Source of the DNA: Leptodactylus fallax | Taxonomy: Eukaryota > Chordata > Amphibia > Anura > Leptodactylidae | Reading direction: 5' to 3' | NCBI GenBank assembly: GCA_947044405.1 | Contig: CAMRHE010000054.1 | Location: forward strand, 6,525,501-6,589,500 | Length of the DNA: 64,000 nucleotides | Part shown: positions 34,557-45,779 of the stretch, in pieces | Numbering within the stretch: position 1 is the stretch's first letter | How the letters are laid out: each line of letters starts with the position of its first letter | Notes under the pieces: model-generated | The model's input: only the letters and a program-made list of their open reading frames with translations | What the model was told of the DNA's origin: nothing | Databases searched by the model: none | Program-made: the position numbers and the translations under genes

Positions 34557-34845
34557 AGGACATACAGTGACCCAGCAGTGTCAGCGGCATGAGGAGGGCA
34601 TACAGTGATCCAGTGGCAGAGGTGGAGGTAGTAGCAGCCTTAGGAGGGCAAACAGTGATCCAGTGACTGCAGAATGAGGAGGGCATACAGTGACCCAGTG
34701 GCATCGGCATGAGGAGTACACAGAGTGACCCAGTGGAAGAGGCATGAGGAGACCATACAGTGACCCGGTGGCAGTGGCATGAGGAGGACACAGAGTGACC
34801 CAGTGGGAAGCAGCATGAGGAGGACATACAGTGACCCAGTTCCTG
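34557..34845. repeat. Minisatellite of the hAT interior, right part
   Basis: About eight diverged units of roughly 36 bp such as GGCATGAGGAGGACATACAGTGACCCAGT. These are the same units as at 23885-23974. Three overlapping open frames across it arise from the repeat alone. Confidence 0.85.
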
Positions 34846-34929
34846 CCCTGTGTGACTTTGTTTGCCCAGGCAAACGAGGTGTAGAAGAGCGTGACACTGC
34901 TGTGCCCTGCACATGTGGTATGCTGGATG

Positions 34930-35225
34930 AGCATACACCTTATTTAAAGGTGTTTATTAGTGTGGAAACCCATAAGGAGGACCATATTCGCGATTTTGTT
35001 CCCATTATAATGTTGCTGGCCATTCAAAAATACAGTATTGTCAGTAATAATTCAATAATTCTTAGCAGTTACCACTTATTGAAAGGTGTTTATTAGTGTG
35101 GAAACCCATAAGGAGGACCATATTTGCCATTTTGTTCCCAGTATAAAGTTGTAGGCCATTTATCAATACAGTATTGTCAATAATTCAATAATTCTGAGCC
35201 ACAAATCTCTGCCTTCATCACGCTT
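34930..35225 (-). repeat. hAT left subterminal tandem repeats
   Basis: Two units of about 160 bp containing AAAGGTGTTTATTAGTGTGG, AAACCCATAAGGAGGACCAT and the ATTTTGTTCCC...TATAA segment. They are the reverse complement of the units at 37795-38180, so they form inverted subterminal repeats on either side of the transposase gene. Confidence 0.8.
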
Positions 35226-35492
35226 TTTTTTTATAGGTGTTCATTAGTGGGGAAAGACATAAGGGGCATATTTGCCAATCTCTTCAAAGTAGAAAATAAC
35301 AGGCCTTTTTGCCCTTTGCAATTACGTTTTTTCATCGAACAGTATGTCATACAGAGAAGCAAGAAGCCATGCATAGGGGAGGGACACAGGCTTAAATGTT
35401 TCTGGTGCAGGCAAAGGTCGCAGTAGAGTAAAGGGGCATGGCAGCAGGGGTCAGTTACAGAGGCCTGAGCTCCCAGTGTCAAGTGTCGTGTC

Positions 35493-37735
35493 TTGACCAG
35501 CAACCCAACGGTTGTAGACTGGTTGACTCGGTCATCCAATTCACCCCAAGTCACATCAGATACCCCCAGCCAAGAGTCGGTGAGTTCATCAGACAGGACC
35601 CTTAGTTGGCATGGCCTGGCAGCAGTCCCTGTGCCCTCACCTGTCCTCAACCTGCCTCTGTCCTTTTCCGTTCCCTCAGCTAGAGAAGTACTTTATGCTG
35701 TGCACTCAGATCCACTGTACAGTGAGGAGGAGGTATTATTATAATTGTTTATTTATATAGCACCATTAATTTCCATGGTGCTTTACATTTGACGGTTAAC
35801 TTACGGTGTGCAAGATATACAAAACAGATAATACTAACAGTGACCAACTGGCACAGTGGGATAGAGACAGAAGGTGGGGGTAGAGGCTGTACAGGTGGTG
35901 GTATGGAGACAGTAGTGTTATTGGAGGTTGTAGGCCTTCCTGAATAGGTGAGTCTTCAGGGCCTTCTTGAAGCTTGTGATTGTGGGGGTCAGTCTTATGT
36001 GTCTTGGTAATGAGTTCCAGAGTATGGGGGATGCACTGGAGAAGACTTGAAGATGGTTGTGTGAAGAGCAGATAAGAGCAGAGCGGAGTAGGAGGCCTTT
36101 GGAGGATCAGAGGTTACGTGCGGGCAGGTAGCAGGAGATTAGGTTGGAGATATATGGAGGGGACAGGTTGTGGATGGCTTCGTATGTCAGCGTTAGTAAT
36201 TTGAACTCTATTCGCTGGGCAACGGATAGCCAGTGAAGGGATTGGCAGAGGGGTGCGACCGATGAAGAACGGGGCGAGAGGTGTATTAAGCGAGCTGCGC
36301 AATTTAAGGTGGACCGGAGGGGGGCAAGAGTATTTGCTGGGAGGCTATGGAGAAGGGTGTTACAGTAGTCTAAGCGGGAGATTATGAGGGCATCTTTGTA
36401 GTTTCAGAGGTGAGGAAGGAGCGGATTTGATAGATGTTCTTGAATTGGAGGCGGCAGGAAGTGTTGAGGATTTGGATGTGCGGCTTGAAGGATAGGTCAG
36501 AGTCTAAGGTTATCCCTAGGCAGCGGACCCATGGGACTGGGGTAAGTGTAGAGGACAGTCATCAGCTACTGCTCAGCCAAGATCTGGAGGAGACATCCAC
36601 CACTTCCTCCGGTAGGTGGGCAAATAGTGATGAGGAGAGTCGAGTGGGAGCTGGTGTTGAGGAGGACATCAGTGACCTGCAGACAGTAGTGGATGACGAT
36701 GTAGTCGATCGTAATTGGGAGCCAGGTGACGAAGGGGCTTCATCATCATCAGGAGAAGAGGGTTGCAGATTGCGCATGAGGCAGCGGGGGAGTCAGCAGA
36801 GTGGCAGCAGTGTGAGGTCGGGAGCTAAATGTGCTTGGGGTAGACCACCCACTTCGCGGCAGCCTACCTGCCTGGAAAGCAGTGGTGCAGGGGTTCATGG
36901 AGGCAGTGGTGGTAGCAGTCAGTTAGTGTGGAGTTTTGGGGGTAAAATGACCTACTTGGCGGTGTGGCAGTTTTTTTTAAAACCACCGGGGGAGGTGAAC
37001 ATGGCCTCATGTTCAAACCGTGGGTAGAAATTGAAGCATGGACAGGGTGCCAATGTTGGCACCACAGCCCTGCGTCAACATATGCAGCGTCACCATAAAG
37101 TGGCCTAGGAGAGCCGTGGCTCCAATGTGGCGGTCCAGCCTGCCGCAGCACCCAGTGGTATGCACCCCACTTCAGCCAGTCAAGGCTCCACCACCTCAGC
37201 TGAAGGAAGCTGTGTGTTCTTCCCATCATCTGCTGGTCGTGATGCTCCTGCTCCTCCTCCTCCTAGTCAGTCATTGCGTCAGCAATCCATCACAGAAGCA
37301 ATTTTGAAGAGACAACAGTATGCATACACTCATCCAATGGTGCAGAAGCTGAACGTGCTCCTGTCCAAGTTGCTGGTGCTGCAGTCCCTCCCTTTCCAAG
37401 TGGTGGACTCTGCACCTTTCAGAGAACTGATGGCTTATGTTGAGCCGAGGTAGAGAGTCCCAAGCCGCCATTTCTTTGCCAAAAAGGATTTACCAGCCCT
37501 GCACAAATACGTAGAACAGAAGGTGGGTCAGTCCTTGAGCCAGTCGGTGTCTGCCAAAGTGCACGGCAGAGCCGACGTGTGGAGCTGTAACTACAGTCAA
37601 GGACAATATATGTCCTTTGTGGCCCACTGGGTGAATGTGGTGCCTGCCCAGGCACACCAGCAACTTGGCCAGGTGACGCCGGTTCCACCTCCTGGTCGCA
37701 TGTCCGACCAGGGGGGCCCTGAGCACTCAACTTGC
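35493..37735 (+). pseudogene. hAT (ZBED-type) transposase pseudogene, truncated
   Basis: The N-terminal low-complexity part (PTVVDWLTRSSN...YSEEE, 35493-35740) is separated by an 0.8-kb repeat from its continuation (EDSHQLLLSQDLEETSTTS, from about 36553). A BED zinc finger follows (AVWQFF...ASCSNRG...TTALRQHMQRHH, about 36960-37105) in which the second cysteine is replaced by Arg. Next are QSITEAILKRQQYAYTHP and RHFFAKKDLPALHKYVEQKV up to GQYMSFVAHWVNV. Stops occur at about 37027, 37110 and 37453, all in the same frame. The catalytic remainder and the C-terminal dimerisation region are gone. hAT transposases cut and paste DNA with 8-bp duplications, which agrees with the element ends. Confidence 0.8.
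35745..36545. repeat. 0.8-kb dispersed repeat inserted in the hAT gene
   Basis: It begins near ATTTATATAGCACCATTAAT...CATGGTGCTTTACATTTGAC and ends near CCCATGGGACTGGGG. It separates two halves of the hAT coding sequence. The start resembles a repeat widespread in amphibian and fish genomes. The 62-codon minus-strand frame inside is not a gene. Class unknown. Confidence 0.55.
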
Positions 37736-37794
37736 ACTGGCATAGTGGCTGTGGGAGGGGGAGGGGGGTGGGGGTGGCAGGAGCAGCATCGGTT

Positions 37795-38180
37795 CCATCA
37801 GCACAATGGGAACAAAATGGCGAATATGGTCCTCCTTATGGGTTTAGACACTAATAAACACCTTTAAATAAGTGATAATAACCACTAAGAATTATTGAAT
37901 TATTATTGACAATGCTGTTTTTAAAAATGGCCTAACAACTTTATATTGGTAACAAAATGGTGAATATGGTCCTCATTATGGGTTTAGACAGTAATAAACA
38001 CCTTTAAATAAGTGATAATAACCGCTAAGAATTATTGAATTATTGTTAACAATACTGTTTTTAAAAATGGCCTGCAACTTTATACTGGTAACAGAATGGC
38101 GAATATGGTCCTCCTTATGGGTTTACACTCTAATAAACACCTTTAAATAAGTGATAATATCCGCTAAGAATTATTCAATT
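37795..38180 (+). repeat. hAT right subterminal tandem repeats
   Basis: Three units of about 150-160 bp with AACAAAATGGCGAATATGGT, CTTATGGGTTTA and AATAAACACCTTTAAATAAG. The last unit is interrupted by the LINE, with its remainder resuming at 44678. They are inverted relative to 34930-35225. Confidence 0.85.
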
Positions 38181-38566
38181 TTTTTTTTTTTAACTCGTTT
38201 TATTGAAGTTTGTACAACAAGGCATACAACACAAGGAAAAGGTACAAAGGAAGTAGCAGGATAAGTACAGTAAAATTCTGTATAAAAGATAACATAAATT
38301 GAACTAAAGTAACAAAGGAAACAATTAAAACAGTTGCTGCAGAGTCCATAACATGTGAAACCTGAAAATAAAAAGCACGAGTAGTCCCAAAATCATGAAG
38401 TAGGTGGGCAGAAGGACCAGTCGAACCAACCTGTAGGAGAACAAAGGAAACAGACAGAAAGTATAGCAACTCAATCCAACCTATGCGGCCAAAATGAATT
38501 CCAGGGTACCACAGGGGTCAGGAGACAGGAAAAACCCTTAGGGGAACGCACCGTAGGAGCACCAAA

Positions 38567-41500
38567 TCAAGTCATAAATGCATCAAGGGCTGTACGAAAA
38601 GATGGGGTTGTGTATAAGCTTAGCGGTGAGTTACACCAGGGACCCCAAACCTTTTCAAATTTAGTGGGCCGTCCTCTACCCTTGTATACCAGCTGGTTAT
38701 ATGGTAAAACTAAATTCACCAACTTTCTCCACTGTGAGAGAGAGGGTGGGCGAGAAGCCATCCATCTCAGAGCTATGGCCTTTCTAGCTAAGAATAAAGA
38801 TTCTCGTATGCATAATACGAATATGATGTATCCATAGCTCCTTGTTCAGGATACCAAACAGGCAAACTTCTGGGGTGAGTGGAACAGGGACACCTAGGAC
38901 CTCTGATAGTATATCTACCACCTCTGTCCAGAAACTTTTAATAACAGGGCAGTCCCATATCATATGCCAAAAGTCTGAATACTCTGCAGGACAACGTAGG
39001 CAGCCCGGATGTTGTAGTCGTTCCATCTTATGTAACCGTGCAGGGCTCAGATAACTTTGGTGTATGATATATACTTGAATCAACCTATTGTTGACTGATG
39101 GGGATAAAAATTGTGCTGATTCCTGTAGTTCTAAATAGGACTTATCGGTAAGGGCAGGAATCAGAGTGCACCATTTCAACAAAGAGGGAGCAGCCAGATG
39201 GGATGTTTTAGCCTGTATGAGGTGGACATATAGGCTTGAGATGAGACCCCGAGGACCCTGGGACCATAGTATACCTATTAGAGGATAAGTAGAAATGAGC
39301 ACATCAGAGGGGGGAAACTGTGTAGTCATGGCATGTCTAAATTGCAAAAACCTGAAAAACTGTGTGTGGGGAATGTTAAACAGTACACATAGAGAGTCAA
39401 AAGAACGAAATACACCCTGTTCGTATAAATCACCAAGAGAGACAACTCCAAACCGCTCCCAGCACCTCACGTCTAGGAGAGCCAAAAGCTCCGTCAGCCC
39501 AGGATTATCCCAGAGCGGAGTCTCAGTAGGAATAGCAGAGTAGGATGCTACCCGCTTGGCCTGCTGCCAAACCTGACTTGCCAGTTTGTGGAGAGGCAGT
39601 AACTTACCTTTATATAAACGTGGACTTTCCAATACTGACCATAAGGTGGGTATAGCTAAATAATGTGCTAAGTGGGCCTCCGGGCCAGGTAGGGGCCAGT
39701 TAACAGCCAAGACTTCAAATAGCGGAGTTGCCCCGCAATGTAGTATAAAAAGATGTCCGGCAGGGCCATCCTGCCCATATCTTTGGGACGTTGCAAGGTG
39801 AATAGTCGCAGCTTGGACCTGGAACTCCCCCAGATAAAGGGAATAAATAGGGAGTCTAACTGCTTAAAGAAACTGCAGGGTACTAGCATGGCCACATGCT
39901 CCAGTATATATAAACACTTAGGGAGTACCACCATCTTGATAAGGTTTATCCGTCCAGCTACAGACAAAGGCAGAGCCCCCCAAACTTTAAATTTGGTTCT
40001 GAAATGGCCTAAAAGTGGGTACACATTTAGGTTCAGGGAGTTGTTGTGATCATTAGTGATATGAATACCCAGGTATTTGCAGGCATTCACCACTCTCAGG
40101 TCACACATCAACTCTCTGGTGTCTGCCAGTAGGCGCGGAGAGATAGGCATATATGAGGACTTAGACCAATTAATTTGTAGGCCCGAATAGGTACCAAATC
40201 TATCAATGACATCCATAGCCCTGGACAAAGTGTGAGCGGGGTCAGACATAAATAAGAGTCTGCGTATAGGGCCGTCCTTTCCTCTTGGGCGTCAATGGTC
40301 AACCCTTTGTATATCGGGTCTGTCCTAATAATAATAGCGAGAGGCTCCAACACTATCACAAACAATAATGGGGATAAGGGACATCCCTGACGGGTTCCCC
40401 TATGTAGGGGGAACGTAGGAGACAAAGCACTATTAATTGAGAGTGCCGCCATGGGGGATTGGTAGAGGAGGGTAATCCATGTAATAAAGGAGTCACCAAA
40501 CCCAAAGCAACGGAGAACCTGTAGGAGGAAGGGCCATACCACTGAGTCAAATGCCTTAGTGGCATCTAAAGAGGCAATTGCCCAATCCTCATGGAGAGCA
40601 GCCCCAATTTGGGATACCACATGGACCCTCCTAAGATTGTCTGAAGTGGACTTTCCGGGCATAAAGCCTGTTTAGTCGGGATGAATCAAGTCAAAATAAT
40701 AGTGTTCAGTCTATTCACTAGGATTTTTGCAAGCAGTTTATAGTCAATGTTAAGAAGAGAGATGGGTCTGTATGACCCACACTCCAGCTGGTCCTTATCT
40801 GGTTTGAGGAGAAGGATAATTGTAGCATCATAAAAGGACTCCGGCAGTGCATGGGTCGAGTAGGCATCCTGATAGCATTTCAACAATACAGGAAGTAACA
40901 GGTACTGATATTGCACATAGACCTCCACTGGTATACCATCAGGGCCAGGGGATTTACCCCTGGCCATATCAGCCGGGGCATCAGATAGTTCCTCCATAGT
41001 GAGAGAGGAGTCTAGGAAAGTCCGTTGTTCTTGCATCAAAGTTGGGAAGGAGACATCGGTTATGTACTGAATAAGTTCTTGACTAGGGGCTTGGAGCTGG
41101 GATTGGTAAAGACTGGAATAGTAATGGTGGAACTTATTCTGGATAGCAACACTGTCAGTCAAAACCACCCCATCAGCTGAGTTAATTTTCAGGATACCTG
41201 GAGAGGCTGTGTTATAGTGAATCAGATGGGCCAGGAGACTACTAGACTGGTTGCCTAGTTCATAAAACCTCTGTTTGCTAAAGAATTGTGACCTGCGAGC
41301 TTTGTCATACAGAACATGCAAATATTGTCTGCCCATTTGGAGCCATGCATTTTTAGAGTCCTTACTGCGGTCAGTAATGTAGGCTGCTTCCAGGGAAGCA
41401 CATTTATTAGCTAGCTCAGATTCTAGGGAGGAGGACTCTCGCTTGATATATGAGATGGAAGATTTGATACATCCTCTCACGTACGCCTTAGTAGTTTCCC

Positions 41501-42341
41501 ATAGGATGATAGTTGTAGTACCTGGAGAGTTGATATCTAGAAAGGTGTGTAACTGGTCAGGAATACGGTCATTGGTAGCTATAAGTTTGAGCCAAAAGGG
41601 ATGAATACGCCAGTTGTGTGGATGGCCCGGGGAGGCACTCTCTCCGATTTCCACCAACAAGGGTGAGTGGTCGGATGTGGCCCTAGGCAAATATGAAATA
41701 GCAATTAGCTGGGAGCTAGCTCTAACATTACCCAAGGAGTGATCAATTCGAGACAAAGTGTGATACGTAGCAGAGTGGCAGGAATATACCCGGGCCTGGG
41801 GGTGTTTAAGACGCCACAGGTCATACCATCCCAATTCTTGTATAAGGTGGGCCAAAGGAGTAGGTGCAGCTACGGGGGAGGGGGACACATCAGTCATAAA
41901 TTTATCTAAGGAGGCATCCAACACCTTATTAAAATCACCCACACATAGCACCGTGGAAGCTGGGAATCTAGACACAAACTGGGCAGCTTCATGTAGTACA
42001 GAGAGGTCAGATGCAGGTGGCAAATAGAGACCACCTGCATCTATCCAGGCCTGAACAAACACATAAAGCCCCTCCGGGTCTCTAACGGTGAGACCAGACT
42101 CCCATCTAAGTCTGCGGTGGACTAAAAGAGACACACCTCTAGAGTAGGAGGTGTGAGTGGAGTGTAAGGACCATTGGATCCAGGGCTTTTGCAAAAGCTG
42201 GGTCGTGTCAGGAGTAAGGTGAGTTTCCTGCAAGTACACTATATCTGAGACATGTCTTCTTAATTGGGAGAAGATAACTAAGCGTTTTTTAGTGCTACCC
42301 ATTCCCCTCACATTCCATGAGAACAGTTTAAGGGTCGCCAT
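38567..42341 (-). pseudogene. LINE ORF2 pseudogene (endonuclease-RT)
   Basis: It begins MATLKLFSWNVRGMGSTKKR with an apurinic-type endonuclease (LQETHL, GDFNKVLD, SDHSPLLVEI) over the first 230 residues or so, then the RT (GPDGIPVEVY, YRPISLLNIDYKLLAKIL, GKSTSDN, SLDATKAFDSV, RQGCPLSPLLFV). ORF2 proteins nick the target and copy the LINE RNA there. Breaks: a one-base loss plus stop near 40680, a small deletion that removes the second Asp of the YADD site and shifts frame near 40250, further shifts near 39690 and 38790. The C-terminal part (HTRIFILARKAIALRWMA-like) is recognisable as L1-clade. It is inactive. Confidence 0.9.
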
Positions 42342-42802
42342 GGTAAGTAAGTTGTAATGGAATCACCACTGGTGGGACACCATCCTCCACCCATAGCTGA
42401 AAGGGGAGCATGAAGAAAAATATTGATCCACAGCAACATTGAAACCAAGAACTAATACCCATAAGGGGTAAATTAACCATGAGGGAAGGAGTCTAGACTC
42501 ACTTCTGCAAACTATGTGGCACTTAGTAAAAGGGGGGAAGCAGCGCACCCTAGGTGGTACAGTAATGGGCCACTGTCTTCAACTTAGATAAAGAAAGGTA
42601 AAAGCAAATCCAGGGCAGGAACAATCTCTGAGTGGTGAAACACAACATATAGTTTCAGTAAGACTCTGGAGCCGGCAGCCCCGCACCCCAAATAGATGAA
42701 ATTAACAGGCAGGTATAGACAATAGAACAAAGTAAATCACAGTACAGTCCATATAAAGATATTAGGCCGCAAGAGCCCCTTACCCAACAGCGCCGCAGAC
42801 AG

Positions 42803-43669
42803 CTATCGTCTGGGAGACCGAGGCAATAAGTTTAACCAGTCCTCCACCTCTCGCGGAGAAGCAAAGAAGGTTGTCTTGTCATTGTAGATCACTCGAAGAT
42901 GAGCAGGATATGCCATAGAGTACTGGATGTAGCGTTCCCGTAGGCGCCGCTTCACAGCAACAAAGGTAGAATGCGTCTTCTGTAGTGCTGCAGAGAAGTC
43001 AAGAAAAATGGAAGCTTGGGCATTGTCGAACTTTATCTCCCGAGGTTGCCGCGCCCCTCTCAATGCTGCATCCCTGTCCTTGCTGCTCAGGAGACGGTCC
43101 AGGAAAGGCCGAGGAGGTGCTCCCGGAGGAGGTGGCCTGGCCGGGACTCAGTGAGCCCTTTCCACTGCAAAAATAGGAGAGAAGGTCACATCCGGTAGGG
43201 TATCTTTCAGCCATTTCTCTATAAATTCACATGGAGCAGCTCCCTCCACTCGCTCCGACAGGCCCAGGATTCGTAGATTATTATGGCAGAGCCTATTCTC
43301 CAGGTCGTCCGCCCTCTGGGTCCACAGATCGGTTGCTCTTTCCAATGTGGCAAGCTTCTCTGGCACTGGAGCAGCGCTGTCCTCCAGTAGGGATATGCGA
43401 TCCTCCGTTTCTTTCACTCTGTTTCAAAGAGTTTGAAAATCTTGGCGGAGGAGCCCAATGTTTATCTTTACCTTCTCAATTTTACACGTGAGGGAGGAGG
43501 TGCTACATTGGATAGCCTCCAGTAACTGCTCCGTAACCTACCACAGGGTAGGCTCAGGTTCCTTAGTTGAGGACGTCGACAGCGGTGGCCCTGGTGGGCT
43601 TCTTTGCGGCTGGTCCCTGGCAAAACCCCGGAGGCGCTCAGAAGTCGATCCCTTCTGTTGTCGACTCAT
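42803..43669 (-). pseudogene. LINE ORF1 pseudogene (L1 ORF1p-like)
   Basis: The start at ATG 43667-43669 reads MSRQQKGSTSERLRGF. A coiled-coil-like region (KETEDRISLLEDSAA...LATLERATDLW) leads into NNLRILGLSERVEG, the RNA-binding signature of L1 ORF1 proteins, and FIEKWLKDTLPD, ending EDWLNLLPRSPRR. ORF1p is the RNA chaperone that coats LINE RNA. One frame runs through the whole length. It is broken only by three stop codons (about 43538, 43425 and 43148), with no frameshift seen. Confidence 0.85.
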
Positions 43670-43754
43670 GATCACAAGGCTGTGTCTGAAAACCGGAGGC
43701 AAGGGCAGTGGTAGGTAGGACAATGCCACCAGTAGGTACTGTCAGAAGTGTAGC

Positions 43755-44250
43755 ACGGAGTCAGAGGATCAGCAGCAAACAGTCACGGCTTGTACCGACA
43801 GCTTCGCCAGTAGATGTTATCAGAGGAAGAGCATGCAGCAATCAAGATCAGTAGATGTTATCAGAGGATCAACAGCAGACAGTCCGGTCCGTAACGGCAG
43901 CTCCACCAGCAGATGCCGCCAGAAGGAGGGCGTGCAGCAATCAGGATCAGTAGGTGTTATCAGAGGATCAACAGCAAACAGTCACAGCTTGTACTGGTAG
44001 CTCCTCCAGTAAGTGTTATCAGAGGGAGATCGTGCAGCAATACAGATCAGTAGGTGCCACCAGAGGATCAGCAGCAGACAGTCACGGCACGTGCTTGCAG
44101 CCCCGCCAGCGGGTGTTATTAGAGGGGCAGTGGGCAGTAATCAAGATCAGTAGATGTTATCAGAAGATTAATAGCAGACAGTCACTGTTGGTGCTGGCAG
44201 CTCCGCCAGCAAGTGTTATCAGAGGGACACGCGCAGCAATGATCACAGTA
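43755..44250. repeat. LINE 5' region tandem monomers, about 110 bp each
   Basis: Four to five diverged units such as GATCAGTAGATGTTATCAGAGGATCAACAGCAGACAGTC and GGCAGCTCCGCCAG follow one another just upstream of ORF1. The position matches the promoter monomers known in rodent L1 elements. Promoter activity is inferred only. Confidence 0.75.
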
Positions 44251-44779
44251 CAGCAGATGGCATTAGAGGAGTTGGCCAGGATGGGGATCAGCAGTGTGGT
44301 GCACAGCGGGTTAAGCTGGTGCACCCGTCTTCATACCTGACAGCGCTGAGCACAGGGGAACAGAGAGCTGCAGGGAAGATCCAGACCTTGTGTGCAGCGG
44401 TTTAAGGAAGCGCTGCGGGCCGGGGCCACGGGAACTTGTCGGCACGATGGCCACCGCAGCTTTCAAGACCAAGCTCCAGCCAGCCGTAGCGATGCAGCAG
44501 GAGGCAGTGAGCGGCACCGCTGGCCCGAACCCGCCGCAGGAAAGTCACTGAAGGGTCTGGGGGGTTTTGGGGTCACCAGGGCACCGGGGTCGGCAGGATA
44601 AATACAGGATAATGGTGGGTTTCTGCCACAGCTCAACTCACATGCGTCCGGCCGGTATACGCACAAGCCACGCCCCCATTCAATTATTATTGACAATACT
44701 GTTTTGATTAATGGCTAGCAACTTTATACTGGTAGCAAAATGGCGAATATGGTCGTTATGTCTTTCCCCACGTTAAAGG

Positions 44780-45080
44780 CATTTATTACAGATAAGTGCA
44801 GATATTATTGGATGATAATTCAGTTTTCTTTGGCACAGTAGTACTGACAAATGTAATGTTATGCTTTGGAAGAACAGTGAATAAGCCCCTTATAATAAAC
44901 GCCTTTAAAAAGGCGTTTTTTACAGATACGTGCAGATATTATTGGATGATAATTCAGTTTTCTTTGGCACAGTAGTACTGACAAATGTAATGTTATTCTG
45001 TGGAAGAACAATGAATAAGCCCCTTATAATAAACGCATTTAAAAAGGCGTTTTTTACAGATACGTGCAAATATTGGTGTA
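44780..45080. repeat. Direct tandem duplication in the right part of the hAT element
   Basis: A unit of about 133 bp (GCAGATATTATTGGATGATA...TTCTTTGGCACAGTAGTACTG...AATAAGCCCCTTATAATAAA) occurs slightly more than twice with few differences. Non-coding. Confidence 0.85.
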
Positions 45081-45616
45081 TGATAATTCACTGTTTTTTA
45101 CTGTACTACACTGCAAAAGGCTTGTTGTGTTCCACCTTGAAGACACAGGTATGAGTAATGAGCAGCAGTATAATGGCAGTGAGTGCTGCAATGTGAATTA
45201 TGCTGCAAATTCTTGCTGTAAATGACCCTGCAACCACCCCAAATTCTTCTCTCAATTTCTCCCTATCTTTCCTTACAGTTCTAAGGCTCAGCCTCTTTCC
45301 CTGAACTTCTATCTCTTTTCTAATTCTTTCCCTAACTCCTGCCGATATCTGATCCTACAGTAAGAGTGATGTGAAATGACCTGTACCTAAAATGGCCGAG
45401 GGTTTTTATAGGGCTGTTACATCACAGGTCCGGCTGGCTGCTGAGTAGCTGCACGCTTGGCATTGTGGGTGATCCCGTGTTCCAAGAGTCCCTTGCTCCT
45501 TTTCCTAACATGTGCAGCGGTCATTTTAAAAAAAAAAATGCGATTCGATGCATCGAAGCGTGAGGAAATCCGGAATCGAGGCAAATTGAAGATTTCCTGA
45601 AATTCACTCATCTCTA

Positions 45617-45624
45617 GTGATAAC
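45617..45624. repeat. Right 8-bp target duplication of the 22-kb hAT element
   Basis: GTGATAAC directly follows the right end ...ATCTCTA and equals the left duplication at 23436-23443. Confidence 0.85.
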
Positions 45625-45779
45625 ACATGACTTCCTCTCTTGCTGCACAGACACCCTGGCTAGTATGGCACATTACTAAAACGTTTGCATTGCCTTACAT
45701 GTATGTGTCATTGTCAGTCTGTGAAGTATAGTTTCTGTAAGACTGTACCCTAAAGGTCCTACTGGACTGGTTAGATTGC

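Larger units (their letters stand above)
38181..44677 (-). mobile_element. L1-clade LINE, nearly full length (6.5 kb)
   Basis: A poly(T) tract at 38181-38191 is the poly(A) tail of a minus-strand element, with AATAAA just upstream. An 8-bp duplication ATTCAATT flanks it (38173-38180 and 44678-44685). It has a tandemly repeated 5' region, ORF1 and ORF2 with endonuclease and reverse transcriptase. It lies in the hAT subterminal repeats. Both reading frames are broken. Confidence 0.9.
23444..45616 (+). mobile_element. hAT transposon (22 kb with nested insertions)
   Basis: Inverted ends TAGAGATGAGCGAATTTC at 23444 and GAAATTCACTCATCTCTA at 45599-45616 are bounded by the duplication GTGATAAC. A ZBED/hAT transposase pseudogene lies inside at 35493-37735. 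The original element was only a few kilobases. Nested insertions of a Penelope-like element (about 10.6 kb, itself carrying Tc1 and copia), an 0.8-kb repeat and a 6.5-kb LINE account for its present size. Confidence 0.85.

Noticed and set aside
34555..34938. Three open frames rich in SLCPPHA-like repeats
   Set aside because: By-products of the roughly 36-bp minisatellite.
36114..36302. Minus-strand 62-codon open frame
   Set aside because: Lies wholly within the 0.8-kb dispersed repeat that interrupts the hAT gene.
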